A program made the position numbers and the translations under genes. The notes under the pieces are model-generated. The model saw only the letters and a program-made list of their open reading frames with translations, had not been told where the DNA came from and did no database searches. Positions 1 through 8,644 of a DNA stretch of 64,000 nucleotides are shown here, piece by piece (within the stretch, counting starts at the first letter, position 1; each line of letters begins with the position of its first letter). Source of the DNA: Anaerolineales bacterium (GTDB taxonomy: Bacteria; Chloroflexota; Anaerolineae; 4572-78; J111); assembly GCA_020634855.1 (NCBI GenBank), contig JACKAU010000004.1, positions 248,001 through 312,000 of the forward strand, in the 5' to 3' direction.

Positions 1-420
1 ATTTACAGCATTTCGACGGCAGCCTTCTCTCACAACTTTCTCTACACGCCCATTGAAGAAGCCGAGTTTGTGGCGATGTATCGTCCTCTCCAACCCTACC
101 TTCAGCCAGAGTTGATCTTAATCGCCGAGCAAGCCGGCCAACCGATCGGTTTCATTTTTGCCCTGCCCGATTTAGAGCAAGCCCGGCGCGGCCAACCGAT
201 CGACACGGTGATCATCAAAACGGTGGCTGTTTGTCCCAACCACCAGATAGGTGGCCTCGGTAGCCTGCTGGTGGGTCGCTGCCAGGAGATTGCGTACAGC
301 CTGGGTTACAGCCGCGCTATTCATGCGCTTATGCATGAGTCGAATGACTCACGCAATATTAGTCGTCGATATCATTCAACGGTTATCCGGCGGTATGCCT
401 TGTTCGGGAAAATTTTGTAG
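1..420 (+). CDS. GNAT family N-acetyltransferase, 5' end missing
   Basis: The reading frame is open from base 1 to the TAG at 418-420, so the N-terminus lies outside the window; the GTG at 70 is probably an internal codon. The visible part has the GNAT acetyl-CoA-binding core, a beta strand followed by the pyrophosphate loop in VCPNHQIGGLGSLLVGR, and a C-terminal RRYALFGK segment typical of the fold. GNAT enzymes transfer acetyl from acetyl-CoA to an amine; the acceptor cannot be told from sequence. It lies 47 nt upstream of an AMP-forming ligase on the same strand, so the two may act together, but a weak terminator-like hairpin lies between them. Confidence 0.75.
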   Translation: MYSISTAAFSHNFLYTPIEEAEFVAMYRPLQPYLQPELILIAEQAGQPIGFIFALPDLEQARRGQPIDTVIIKTVAVCPNHQIGGLGSLLVGRCQEIAYSLGYSRAIHALMHESNDSRNISRRYHSTVIRRYALFGKIL

Positions 421-431
421 AAATTGGATGC

Positions 432-451
432 AAACCCCTTAAAGGGTTTTT
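432..451 (+). terminator. weak terminator-like hairpin
   Basis: AAACCC and GGGTTT are separated by a 6-nt loop and followed by a run of five T. The stem is only six base pairs, so termination between the acetyltransferase and the ligase would be partial at best. Confidence 0.3.
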
Positions 452-467
452 AGAGAAAATTTAATCC

Positions 468-2042
468 GTGAACCTAATTCATCTTCTCCAATCTCAAACT
501 AACAAACACTCCACCCAACCTGCGATTATCGACACCTATCGCCGTCAACGACGCGTGACCACTTTCGCTGAACTGGATCATCAGTCGGCTCAAATTGCCG
601 CAATGCTTCGTCAATCCGGTCTACGGCCCGGCGATGCGGTGCTGGTCTTCCAGTCGATGTCTGCGGAATTGTACATCGCGTTAGGTGCTATTTTCCGGTT
701 AGGTTTGGTAGCAATGTTTTTGGACCCTGGTCAGGGTAAAGATCATATCGAGGCATGCTGTGCCTTGCATCCCCCCCAGGCTTTGATCGCCGGCAGTAAG
801 GCTCACCTGCTGCGATTGGTTTCGCCGGCGCTTCGGCGAATTCCTCAAAAATTTGTTGTCGGCCGCCTTGTTCCGGGCGCAACGTCTTGGGAGCGGGCTA
901 GTCAACTACCGGCCCATCCCGATATTTTTGCCGGCTGTGACGATACTCCCGCCCTGCTGACGTTTACCAGTGGCAGCACCGGCCAGCCCAAAGCCGCCCT
1001 GCGCACTCACGGCTTTCTGCTGGCCCAGCATCAAGTCCTGTCCGACAGTCTGCATCTCACTGCCGGGCAGGTCGATTTGAGCACGATGCCCATCGTCACG
1101 TTGGCCAATCTGGCTTCCGGCGTGACCAGCCTCATTCCCCAAGCCGATTTACGCTACCCCGGCCGCATCGATCCCGCGCCGGTCATGGCTCAAATTCAGA
1201 CGGAGCGAGTCGATAGCACGGTCGCTTCGCCGGCCTTGTTGGCTCGATTGGCGGATTACGGCTTGTCGAAGGGGAAACAACTGCCGGGTTTGAAAAAGAT
1301 CTTTACCGGCGGCGCACCCGTTTTTCCTCACCTGCTCGACCGGCTGCGGCAGTTAGCCCCCAATGCCGAAGTCGTGGCCGTCTACGGCTCAACGGAGGCC
1401 GAACCGATGGCTAAAATCAGCACCGCCGACATTTCTACTGAAGACAAACAAGCGATGCAATCTGGTCGTGGTTTGTTGGCCGGGTTGCCGGTCGATGCTA
1501 TTCAACTTAGGATTATACCGGATCGTTGGGGTGAGCCAGTTGGTCCCTACAGCGGCGTCGAGTTTGCTGCTGTTAGCTGCGCCATGGGTGAGATCGGCGA
1601 GATTGTAGTCAGCGGCAATCATGTCTTGACCGGTTATCTACACGGTCAAGGTGACGCGGAAATCAAATTTAAAGTCGATGATACGATCTGGCATCGTACG
1701 GGGGATGCCGGGTATCTTGACTCGCAAGGACGTTTGTGGTTGATGGGGCGCTGCGCTGCCCGGATCGACGACCAACGCGGACGCCTGTATCCTTTTACCG
1801 TGGAATGCGCGGTTTCCGCCCAGCCGGATGTGCAACGCGGCGCTGTGGTTGCCCATCGAGGCTGGCGGGTGCTGTTGGTCGAGTTCAAACGGCCTATCGG
1901 CGCGGCTCAAGTGGCTGAATTGATGGCGAGTCTGGCTTGGGCCGGCATCAATGATATTCGTATAGTTAAAAAACTACCGGTCGATAAGCGGCACAATGCT
2001 AAAATTGATTATTCAGCCCTTCAGCAATTAGTCATAGACTAA
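468..2042 (+). CDS. AMP-forming acyl ligase (ANL superfamily), OleC/FadD-like
   Basis: A 524-residue adenylate-forming enzyme of usual family length. The P-loop LTFTSGSTGQPKAALRTHG lies near residue 165, the A5 motif VYGSTEAEPMA near residue 307 and the A7 motif RTGDAGYLDSQGRLW near residue 410; a C-terminal lysine region (VKKLPVDKRHNAKIDY) fits the catalytic lid. These enzymes activate a carboxylate with ATP and then pass it to CoA or another acceptor. The tone of the A5-A7 region resembles OleC-type beta-lactone synthetases and long-chain fatty-acid ligases, but no OleA, OleB or OleD partner is visible here, so that reading is tentative. The start is GTG with no clear ribosome-binding site; no ATG lies nearby in frame. 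Confidence 0.75.
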   Translation: MNLIHLLQSQTNKHSTQPAIIDTYRRQRRVTTFAELDHQSAQIAAMLRQSGLRPGDAVLVFQSMSAELYIALGAIFRLGLVAMFLDPGQGKDHIEACCALHPPQALIAGSKAHLLRLVSPALRRIPQKFVVGRLVPGATSWERASQLPAHPDIFAGCDDTPALLTFTSGSTGQPKAALRTHGFLLAQHQVLSDSLHLTAGQVDLSTMPIVTLANLASGVTSLIPQADLRYPGRIDPAPVMAQIQTERVDSTVASPALLARLADYGLSKGKQLPGLKKIFTGGAPVFPHLLDRLRQLAPNAEVVAVYGSTEAEPMAKISTADISTEDKQAMQSGRGLLAGLPVDAIQLRIIPDRWGEPVGPYSGVEFAAVSCAMGEIGEIVVSGNHVLTGYLHGQGDAEIKFKVDDTIWHRTGDAGYLDSQGRLWLMGRCAARIDDQRGRLYPFTVECAVSAQPDVQRGAVVAHRGWRVLLVEFKRPIGAAQVAELMASLAWAGINDIRIVKKLPVDKRHNAKIDYSALQQLVID

Positions 2043-2398
2043 AGAAACATTAAGCATTTTAATGTTATTTTAATCTTGGTTAGATATTATACTTGTGAAA
2101 TATTACACAATTTATACGTAGGAAATTAGCGAACTATTTTTTTTATCACGTATTCGTGAAATTTTTCACATCACAAAAGGTTAATTATAAAGATAAGCAA
2201 TTAATTGAGTTAAAGACAAACCAATATATTAAGTTTTTTAGAGACGAAGCGGTCAGTTAATTTTGACAAGGATAATTGACTATTGCTACTAAATGCGGCT
2301 TACATAGTCATCAGGCGAATTGACCTAAGCTTCGTTTTTTTATATATTTTCACTGATGGATTGGTCATCCGTTGGCAACAGAGTAACAGGGAGAAAAA
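2043..2398. other. AT-rich intergenic region upstream of ndh
   Basis: No ORF is supported. The stretch is clearly more AT-rich than its flanks. It holds a good promoter (next entry) and a possible long-range pairing, ACGAAGC at about 2243 with GCTTCGT at about 2329, the latter followed by seven T, which could act as an attenuator. The pairing is only seven bases and is an inference. Confidence 0.5.
2263..2292 (+). promoter_or_regulatory. sigma-70 type promoter for ndh
   Basis: Perfect -35 TTGACA at 2263-2268 and -10 TACTAA at 2287-2292 with an 18-nt spacer. This gives a leader of about 100 nt before the ndh start at 2399. Confidence 0.5.
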
Positions 2399-3742
2399 AT
2401 GATGCAGAAAGATAAGCACCAGATTGTTATTATTGGTGGTGGTTTTGGTGGATTGTATGCCGCCAAAGCCCTAAAAAATGAGAACGTCAACGTCACTGTT
2501 ATCGACAGGCGAAACTTTCACCTGTTCCAACCATTGCTTTATCAGGTCGCCACCGGCGGCCTGTCGCCGGGGGATATCGCCTCGCCGCTGCGGGGGATTT
2601 TGAGCGCTCACAAAAATACGTCGGTGCTTAAAGCCGAGGTAATCGATATCGACCCTGAAGCGAAAGAAGTGGTCTTACGTGACGGCCGGCTGCGTTACGA
2701 TACACTTGTTGTGGCGACCGGCGTGAGCCATCACTACTTTGGCAACGAGCAGTGGGCCGAGTATGCCCCTGGCTTGAAGACAATTGAAGATGCGCTTGAA
2801 ATGCGGCGGCGTATCCTGCTGGCTTTTGAAGCGGCCGAGCGTGAAACTGATCCTGAGCGCCGTCGGGCTTGGATGCGGTTTGTGGTCGTTGGGGGCGGCC
2901 CGACCGGGGTAGAGTTAGCCGGGGCGCTGGCCGAGTTGTCCCACACCACCCTGAAAGGGGATTTTCGCAGTATCGATCCGGTTGAAGTTGAGATTTTGCT
3001 GTTGGAGGGCGTCGATCGGGTGCTGCCGCCTTACCCAGCGGAACTGTCAGCCAAGGCGCAGCAATCGCTGGAGAAGTTGGGGGTGACGGTGCGCACCAAG
3101 ACGATGGTCACTGATATTCAGGACGATCAGGTGACTATTCGCAGCGGAGACGAGACCGAGACTATCAAAACTCGCACGGTGTTATGGGCAGCCGGCATGC
3201 AGGCGTCGTCAATGGGCCATATTTTGGGCGAAAAAACAGGCGTTGAGTTGGATCGCGCCGGCCGAGTGATGGTCGAACCAGATCTAACGATTGCGGACTA
3301 TCCCGATATTTTTGTCATCGGCGATCTGGCGAACTTTGTGCATCAAGGTGACCGGTCGCTGCCGGGTGTGGCTCCGGTGGCCATGCAAGAGGGCAGCTAT
3401 GTGGCTGAGACGATCAAACGGCGGCGGCGTGGCCAACCATCGCCGCCGTTCGAATATTTCAACAAAGGCAATATGGCCGTTATTGGGCGCAACGCCGCTG
3501 TGGCTGAGTCGGGGGGCTTAAAGATCTCCGGTTTTCCGGCCTGGCTGGCCTGGGTTTTCATCCACATCTGGTATCTGGTCGAGTTCGATAACAAATTGAT
3601 GGTCATGTTCCAGTGGGCCATCAACTACTTCACCCGAAAGCGAGGCGCCCGGCTGATCACCGGGGAGGCCCCTTTTCCCCTAGTGGGTCACGAGCCGATT
3701 AAAGAAGATGCGGCGGAACCGCAGTCGGTTCCCGTTAGATAG
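2399..3742 (+). CDS. ndh: type II NADH:quinone oxidoreductase (NDH-2)
   Basis: A 447-aa flavoprotein that oxidises NADH and reduces membrane quinone without pumping protons. The N-terminal FAD-binding Rossmann motif IIGGGFGGLYAAKAL begins near residue 10; the second dinucleotide motif VVGGGPTGVELAGALAELS, for NADH, is near residue 162; the FAD-contacting FVIGDLANF is near residue 303. The C-terminal segment with IHIWYLVEFDNKLMVMFQW is the amphipathic membrane anchor. Length matches the family. Two ATGs are adjacent (2399 and 2402); the sequence AGGGAG six to eight nt upstream is the ribosome-binding site and does not separate them. The gene has its own promoter and a strong terminator, so it is probably monocistronic. 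Confidence 0.93.
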   Translation: MMQKDKHQIVIIGGGFGGLYAAKALKNENVNVTVIDRRNFHLFQPLLYQVATGGLSPGDIASPLRGILSAHKNTSVLKAEVIDIDPEAKEVVLRDGRLRYDTLVVATGVSHHYFGNEQWAEYAPGLKTIEDALEMRRRILLAFEAAERETDPERRRAWMRFVVVGGGPTGVELAGALAELSHTTLKGDFRSIDPVEVEILLLEGVDRVLPPYPAELSAKAQQSLEKLGVTVRTKTMVTDIQDDQVTIRSGDETETIKTRTVLWAAGMQASSMGHILGEKTGVELDRAGRVMVEPDLTIADYPDIFVIGDLANFVHQGDRSLPGVAPVAMQEGSYVAETIKRRRRGQPSPPFEYFNKGNMAVIGRNAAVAESGGLKISGFPAWLAWVFIHIWYLVEFDNKLMVMFQWAINYFTRKRGARLITGEAPFPLVGHEPIKEDAAEPQSVPVR

Positions 3743-3751
3743 TCTACCAAA

Positions 3752-3787
3752 AGCCTCGGATTTATATACCCATCCGGGGCTTTTTTT
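3752..3787 (+). terminator. rho-independent terminator of ndh
   Basis: AGCCTCGGAT pairs with ATCCGGGGCT (one G-T wobble) around a 10-nt loop, followed by seven T. It starts nine nt after the ndh stop codon. Confidence 0.85.
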
Positions 3788-3870
3788 ATCAACGGCGATT
3801 TTTCTTCTTCGAGGCTTTGGCCATTTTTCGCTTTTTTCTTCTTAGCCTTTTGTTTTTATTTGACTTACTT

Positions 3871-5202
3871 TTATACCGGCCCGCCGCCGGGGCGAATAAT
3901 GACATCGTTGATCTCCGCATTGACCGCAGAGCGAGGTTTAGCCGCTAATAGATCGTCAAAAAGGGGCAGTTGACCTGTACGAAGCGCATTTTCAGCGTAC
4001 AGAAACATCGCCGCCGACCAGGCTTGCTGCTCGAAGCCCATTGGGTTGCCGGTTTGGCCGTGCAGCCACTCATTGAAACCACCATCTGGGTTGATAGCGT
4101 GTTGGTTGGCCTCGGCCAGCAGATCGAGCAGCCGCTCAGCCTCGTCGAGCCAGTTGTGGCGCACTAGCGCGGCCACGTGAAAGCCGCCGATCATCGGCCA
4201 GATCCCGCCGTTATGATATTGGTGGGGCAAGTTGAGGTTGCGACTGCGATAATATTCGCGCCAGTCGCTTTGGCTAGGGTAAATGGGCGGGTGGATGGCT
4301 TTGGTCGGGTAAGGGTGGGCCATGCCGACTTGCTGCATATAACGTAGGATATGCTCGGTGCGATGGTGGTCGGCGACGCCGGTTAGCACTGCCAGCAGAT
4401 TGCCCAGACTGTCGCACCAGTCGCCGTACTCGCGGAAGGCAACCCAGGGCAGGTAAAAGGGACGGCTGGAGATGGTGCCGATGTTGTGGTAGAGCATAAA
4501 CCACTCCAGCCTAATATTTTTGAGTTTCTCCAGATGCTCGGCGAAATGCTCGGCGACCCAGCAGCGGTCGATCCAGAGCAGCAGGTTGATCCGTTCGTGA
4601 ATGCCCGCCGCATCGATCTCCGGTTGGTGGTAAGCGGCCTCTGGCGGCAGATGTTTGATCAACTCCTCGTGGGCCAGCATCGTGGCGTAATAGAGAACGT
4701 TGTCGTACAATACATTGTAGCGAACGGCCAGCAGGTCGATCCAGTCGCCCGCTTCGGGAATTTCCAGCAGACCACATTCGTTCATATCCTGATATTCCAG
4801 CCAGACCAGCGCCTTGTCGATAGACGGCCAGTGGCGCTGTAGAAATTCGACATCGTTGGTCAGATGGAAATGCAGATAATGGCCTAAAATGTACCACAAA
4901 TTACCATCAACCGCGCCGGCATTCTCGGTGCTGATGTAGCCGGTGTCAGGGTTAACGTTGAGTTGAATCAGCCCCCGCCGCGATTGGTGCGCACTCATCG
5001 TCTCCAACGAGGCTCGCCCGGCCGCGATCAGATCGGGATCGCCCGTGGCAGCGGCGCCGAGGAAGGTGATTATGCTGTCTCTGGACCAAATTTGGGGATA
5101 GCCCGCCGCCAGCCCCGAGGCGCGAAAACCGTGGCGTGTAACGCACCGGTGGAGGATGTCGAGGGCGTGTTGGTGGATTTGGATGAGGTGAGCGTTTTTC
5201 AT
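3871..5202 (-). CDS. six-hairpin glycosidase, glycogen debranching / GH100-like
   Basis: The product of 443 aa has the (alpha/alpha)6-barrel pattern of amylo-alpha-1,6-glucosidase-like and GH100 enzymes: YPQIWSRDSIITFLGA near residue 30, AGAVDGNLWYILGHYLHF, EAGDWIDL, and a late GGFNEWLHGQTGNPMGFEQQ. The Asp of WSRD and the Glu of FNEW are candidate catalytic acids. Such enzymes hydrolyse alpha-glucosidic or sucrose-type bonds; the actual substrate is not evident. The frame stays open upstream to 5316, but that extension crosses the divergent promoter region; the start MKNAHLIQIHQ at 5202 is preferred. A TATAAT on the minus strand at 5251-5246 suits this start. No signal peptide is seen, so it should be cytoplasmic. 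Confidence 0.75.
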   Translation of the reverse strand: MKNAHLIQIHQHALDILHRCVTRHGFRASGLAAGYPQIWSRDSIITFLGAAATGDPDLIAAGRASLETMSAHQSRRGLIQLNVNPDTGYISTENAGAVDGNLWYILGHYLHFHLTNDVEFLQRHWPSIDKALVWLEYQDMNECGLLEIPEAGDWIDLLAVRYNVLYDNVLYYATMLAHEELIKHLPPEAAYHQPEIDAAGIHERINLLLWIDRCWVAEHFAEHLEKLKNIRLEWFMLYHNIGTISSRPFYLPWVAFREYGDWCDSLGNLLAVLTGVADHHRTEHILRYMQQVGMAHPYPTKAIHPPIYPSQSDWREYYRSRNLNLPHQYHNGGIWPMIGGFHVAALVRHNWLDEAERLLDLLAEANQHAINPDGGFNEWLHGQTGNPMGFEQQAWSAAMFLYAENALRTGQLPLFDDLLAAKPRSAVNAEINDVIIRPGGGPV

Positions 5203-5336
5203 GATGTTTAAAATTGAACATTGATAAGTAGCTGCTTTTTGTAGTATTATACCACGTTTGCCAATATTTCTCGTCGGCCTGATGATAAAGTTACTCCCTG
5301 CCCTGGCTTTTGCCACACAACTGCCAGAATTTTGTC

Positions 5337-5366
5337 TGGCTCAATTCTCATCTTATGCGTTATAAT
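5337..5366 (+). promoter_or_regulatory. promoter of the AAA-wHTH gene
   Basis: Perfect -10 TATAAT at 5361-5366 with a weak -35 TGGCTC at 5337-5342 and an 18-nt spacer, 31 nt before the preferred start codon. Confidence 0.5.
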
Positions 5367-5396
5367 AACGCTACATTAAACCTATGCGGGGGAAAA

Positions 5397-6755
5397 ATGA
5401 GCAGATTACACCAAGACCTTCCACCAACTTACCGGGCCAATGTAGTCAAACCGGTGATGCGTCATCTGGCCGCGGGCGATTCTAGCTCGATTGTGGGTAT
5501 TGGCAGCGTCGGGAAATCAAACCTGCTGCGCTTTTTTCGACGTGAGGATGTTCGCCGCGAGTATCTCGGCGACGCCTGGACTAGTTATCTTTTTGTTTAC
5601 GTCGATATCAACAAAATTCTCAAGCAATCCCGCTGGGGCCTGCTTGAATTGATGCTGCACCAACTGCTCACCGAGTTAACCAATCGCGGTACGGAGGATG
5701 TGGTTCTCAAAGCCATCGATGACCTGCACCAACGCGCTACCACCCTCGAAACGCGATTTCTGGCCCTGCGTTATCTGGATCGTGCGATAGGCATTGTCTG
5801 TAACCAGCTTAAACTCAAGCTGGTTTTTTTGATCGATGAATTTGACGATCTATGCCGCACCATGTCCGTTCGTGGTTTTGCCGCGCTCCGGGCGCTGCGT
5901 GACGAGAATAAATACCGGCTTATGTATGTTGTTGCTACTCGACTGGAGCTAAAGCGGCTGCGGGAGGACGTATCGGAAATTGAGGCGTTTGAAGAGTTGG
6001 TGGTGCCTCAGACGATTTGGCTTGGCCCGTATGCCAAAGATGACGCTGACTATATGGTGCATCGGCTCGGCAGTCGATATGACGAGCCGCTTGATGACAA
6101 AATGAGACTACAGGTGCTTAAAGCCACCGGCGGCCACCCCGGCCTACTGCGCGAGGGATACGGCGTCGCTCGTGAAAACGGCTCCGGCTTTTTCGATGTT
6201 TTAACGCGTAGTCCGCGGGTCCAAAATGAGTGCCAGCGCCTTTGGTTGAGTTTGCCCAGCGATGAGCAGAAAATCATGATTAGTTTGGCTAATAATAACC
6301 CCATTCCCTCTGACCAGCGCCGCGTACTGGAACGCCTGCAGCGAAAAGGGCTGGTGGGCGGCCCTTGGTCAGAACCGGATGAGATTTTTTCCGCGCTGTT
6401 TACTCACTACATTAAACAACAACAGGGTACGGTTAAAACCCATATTGTGGTCGATCATACTCGACATTCGGTTTGGGTTGACGGTCGTAAGGTTTCGCGC
6501 CTGACCCCACTGGAATTTAAGCTCATCAGTTATCTTGATGAAAAACGAGGCCAGACCTGTTCTCGAGATGATCTAGCCCGCTACCTTTACCCTGAAGATA
6601 TGTCCCTGGATGGTGACGGTGTGGCCGATAATCGGCTTGACTCGGTCGTGAAGCGGCTGCGCAAGCGGATCGAACCCGATCCCAAAAATCCCCGCTACAT
6701 CGTTACTGATCGAGGTCACGGTTTTTGTTTAGATGATAAAGCCGCCGACAAATAA
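5397..6755 (+). CDS. AAA/STAND-type ATPase fused to OmpR-type winged-helix domain
   Basis: A 452-aa protein. The N-terminal two thirds is an Orc-like P-loop ATPase: Walker A GIGSVGKSNLLRF near residue 35 and Walker B LKLVFLIDEFDDL near residue 140, followed by a helical region with VLKATGGHPGLLREGY, the usual lid-domain motif of STAND ATPases. The last 110 residues are a winged helix of the OmpR/PhoB type (DGRKVSRLTPLEFKLISYL ... DSVVKRLRKRIEPD ... GHGFCL). The combination suggests a transcription factor switched by nucleotide binding rather than by a receiver domain. The frame opens at 5310, but ATG 5397 follows a GGGGG ribosome-binding site and lies below a TATAAT box. A perfect 9-bp inverted repeat overlaps the stop codon. 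Confidence 0.85.
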   Translation: MSRLHQDLPPTYRANVVKPVMRHLAAGDSSSIVGIGSVGKSNLLRFFRREDVRREYLGDAWTSYLFVYVDINKILKQSRWGLLELMLHQLLTELTNRGTEDVVLKAIDDLHQRATTLETRFLALRYLDRAIGIVCNQLKLKLVFLIDEFDDLCRTMSVRGFAALRALRDENKYRLMYVVATRLELKRLREDVSEIEAFEELVVPQTIWLGPYAKDDADYMVHRLGSRYDEPLDDKMRLQVLKATGGHPGLLREGYGVARENGSGFFDVLTRSPRVQNECQRLWLSLPSDEQKIMISLANNNPIPSDQRRVLERLQRKGLVGGPWSEPDEIFSALFTHYIKQQQGTVKTHIVVDHTRHSVWVDGRKVSRLTPLEFKLISYLDEKRGQTCSRDDLARYLYPEDMSLDGDGVADNRLDSVVKRLRKRIEPDPKNPRYIVTDRGHGFCLDDKAADK

Positions 6756-6767
6756 TATGGCGGCTTT
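6738..6767 (+). terminator. hairpin spanning the stop codon
   Basis: AAAGCCGCC and GGCGGCTTT are perfect complements with a 12-nt loop that contains the TAA stop. No T run follows, so this may stabilise the mRNA end rather than terminate. Confidence 0.35.
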
Positions 6768-6776
6768 GGACAATGT

Positions 6777-6808
6777 TGGCAGACTTCCCCACATTAGGAA
6801 GTCTGCCA
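6777..6808. repeat. perfect 12-bp inverted repeat
   Basis: TGGCAGACTTCC and GGAAGTCTGCCA flank an 8-nt loop. There is no T run on either strand. It sits between convergent genes and could form a transcript-end hairpin for both. Confidence 0.6.
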
Positions 6809-6832
6809 GCAATATACAGACCTATTCTCCTT

Positions 6833-6928
6833 TTATCCGATCATCCGGGCGACAAATGTGGTAATACCCACCAATCCAATTAGGATGATCAGAATCGTTA
6901 TCAAAATAAAAATCTCTGCCGTAATCAT
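6833..6928 (-). CDS. 31-aa single-pass membrane protein
   Basis: A short ORF with an excellent ribosome-binding site, GGGGAGG at 6940-6934, five nt from ATG. The peptide is MITAEIFILITILIILIGLV followed by GITTFVARMIG: an almost uninterrupted hydrophobic helix with one Glu at position 5 and one Arg near the C-terminus, so a single membrane span. Small hydrophobic proteins of this kind often bind larger membrane proteins, but no partner is indicated. Downstream lies the perfect hairpin at 6777-6808, upstream a CCAACC-rich tract. Confidence 0.65.
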   Translation of the reverse strand: MITAEIFILITILIILIGLVGITTFVARMIG

Positions 6929-7190
6929 TTTAACCTCCCCGTAAGATAACTAACTAACCACCAAACCCACCAACCAACCAATCATCCATCTGGCTACCTA
7001 ACCCCATCATAATCGATTTTTAACCACCGAACCTGACAGCTGGCGGGCAACTATCGGTTTTTTCCCTGTTATAATTGGCAAATCAGGCAGACTCAGTAAA
7101 GAAAGGGTCCTGTTTTGACAAACTGAATTTGTCGGCCATACTATAATTCTGTGATAGTCCTAACTGGTTTATTTTTTATTCCTAACAGCG

Positions 7191-7964
7191 ATGCACACCC
7201 AACTGCTTGATCGAACCCTGCTCTACAATCCTCATATAGAAGGCGATCCCTTTTTTTGGCAGAGCGGCCCGGTGGGTATCTTACTGGCTCACGGCTATAC
7301 CGCGACGCCGGCCGAAGTGCTGCTTCTGGCTCGAAATCTTCACACTCATGGTTACACCGTTTCCGGTCCATTGCTGCCGGGGCATGGCTGTTCCCCTGAC
7401 GAAATGAATCGCTGTCGCTGGGGGGATTGGGTGGGAGCGATGGAGGAGGCTTATCAGGCTCTCACCGCCCAATGTGAGACGGTCTTTGTAGGCGGGGAGT
7501 CGATGGGGGCGCTGTTGGCGCTTGACGTTGCCGCTAAATATCCTGAGGTCGTCGGCATCTTAACCTACGCGCCGGCCCTGCTTCTATCCCGACGCATTGC
7601 CTTTTTATCCTATGTACTGTCGCCGTTTTTGCCTGAGGTGAAAAAAAACTTGACCGGTATCCACGATAAATGGCAAGGGTACAAAGTTAATCCGGTTCCG
7701 GCTCTGAACCAACTGGTTCGCCTGCAACGGGTGATCAAACGCCAACTGCCCGATATTCACCAACCCTTGTTGATTGTACAAGGCCGACAGGATAATCATA
7801 TCGATTTACGAAGTGTCGATTTACTTTACCAGCAAGTTGGCTCAGATTTTAAAGAGATCCATTGGATGGAAGAATCGAGCCACGTCGTTCTTTTAGACCA
7901 GGAAATTGAAACCGTTACAGACATCACCCTGCGATTTATCGAGCGCGTGCTGAATGGAGATTAG
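7191..7964 (+). CDS. alpha/beta hydrolase, Est30-like carboxylesterase
   Basis: A 257-aa soluble hydrolase. The oxyanion region ILLAHGYTATPAEV is near residue 30, the nucleophile elbow GGESMGALLAL near residue 103 (catalytic Ser in GESMG), the acid in QGRQDNHIDL near residue 200 and the His in ESSHVVLLDQE near residue 225. The spacing of the triad and the small lid fit the monoglyceride lipase and Est30-type carboxylesterase group, which cleave short acyl esters. The natural substrate is unknown. The start ATG 7191 has no strong ribosome-binding site. It is followed after about 44 nt by a membrane methyltransferase gene on the same strand. Confidence 0.8.
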   Translation: MHTQLLDRTLLYNPHIEGDPFFWQSGPVGILLAHGYTATPAEVLLLARNLHTHGYTVSGPLLPGHGCSPDEMNRCRWGDWVGAMEEAYQALTAQCETVFVGGESMGALLALDVAAKYPEVVGILTYAPALLLSRRIAFLSYVLSPFLPEVKKNLTGIHDKWQGYKVNPVPALNQLVRLQRVIKRQLPDIHQPLLIVQGRQDNHIDLRSVDLLYQQVGSDFKEIHWMEESSHVVLLDQEIETVTDITLRFIERVLNGD

Positions 7965-8008
7965 CGACAGGAGATGACAGCCATCTTAAGTTGCTGTTTA
8001 ATGATTAT

Positions 8009-8644
8009 ATGAAAACAGTATCAAGCGTCTTGATCCTATCAACCTACTTTGTCCTCTACGGTGTGGTCCATAGCTGGCTGGCGAGTACCTCGGTCAAGGA
8101 CTGGATGCGGCGGAGGATTGGCCCGTCGGCCGATCGCTGGTACCGATTGGGTTACAACATCTTCGCCACCCTGACCTTGCTGCCCATGTTGCCGCTCATG
8201 GCGCTGCTGCCCAGCCAAAAGCTGTACGAGGTTCCGTCGCCGTGGCGCTGGTTAATGGTCGGCGGACAGATGGCGGCTTTGCTGGCGGCGGCGATCACCC
8301 TGTTACAAACGGGTATATTTCACTTTGCCGGATTGGCTCAGTTGGTGAATGATCGACCGGATCAAACCGGCTCCCTTACCGTCGATGGCTTCTACGCCTG
8401 GGTTCGACACCCGCTCTACACCTTTAGCCTCATCTTCTTATGGCTAACGCCATCGATGAATTCGAACTCGCTAACGGCTTACATTCTATTTTCGCTTTAC
8501 TTTTATTTCGGTTCCTTTTATGAAGAGCGCCGTCTGATCGAGCAATTTGGCCCTGTCTACGAGCGATACCAGCAGCAAGTGCCTCGTTTGATCCCTATCC
8601 CTGGCCGGCGCTACGTGGCCCAAAATCAACAGGTCTCATCATGA
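8009..8644 (+). CDS. isoprenylcysteine methyltransferase-like (NnrU/PEMT type) membrane protein
   Basis: About 211 aa with five or so membrane helices. The C-terminal WVRHPLYTFSLIFLWL and EERRLIEQFGPVYERYQQQV are the hallmark of the isoprenylcysteine carboxyl methyltransferase and phospholipid methyltransferase fold: the RHPxY and E-E-x-x-L residues bind S-adenosylmethionine. Bacterial relatives methylate lipids or thiols such as methanethiol; the substrate here is not known. ATG 8009 is used; a TTG at 7991 would add six residues and cannot be excluded, as neither has a clear ribosome-binding site. The stop overlaps the next start (ATGA at 8641), implying translational coupling. Confidence 0.75.
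   Translation: MKTVSSVLILSTYFVLYGVVHSWLASTSVKDWMRRRIGPSADRWYRLGYNIFATLTLLPMLPLMALLPSQKLYEVPSPWRWLMVGGQMAALLAAAITLLQTGIFHFAGLAQLVNDRPDQTGSLTVDGFYAWVRHPLYTFSLIFLWLTPSMNSNSLTAYILFSLYFYFGSFYEERRLIEQFGPVYERYQQQVPRLIPIPGRRYVAQNQQVSS

Noticed and set aside
3789..3824. A minus-strand ORF coding for MAKASKKKNRR behind the ndh terminator
   Set aside because: Eleven codons, no ribosome-binding site; the lysine codons follow from the T-rich strand.
5203..5316. Longer N-terminus of the glycosidase starting at 5316
   Set aside because: It crosses the divergent promoter region and has no family-like sequence; 5202 is preferred.
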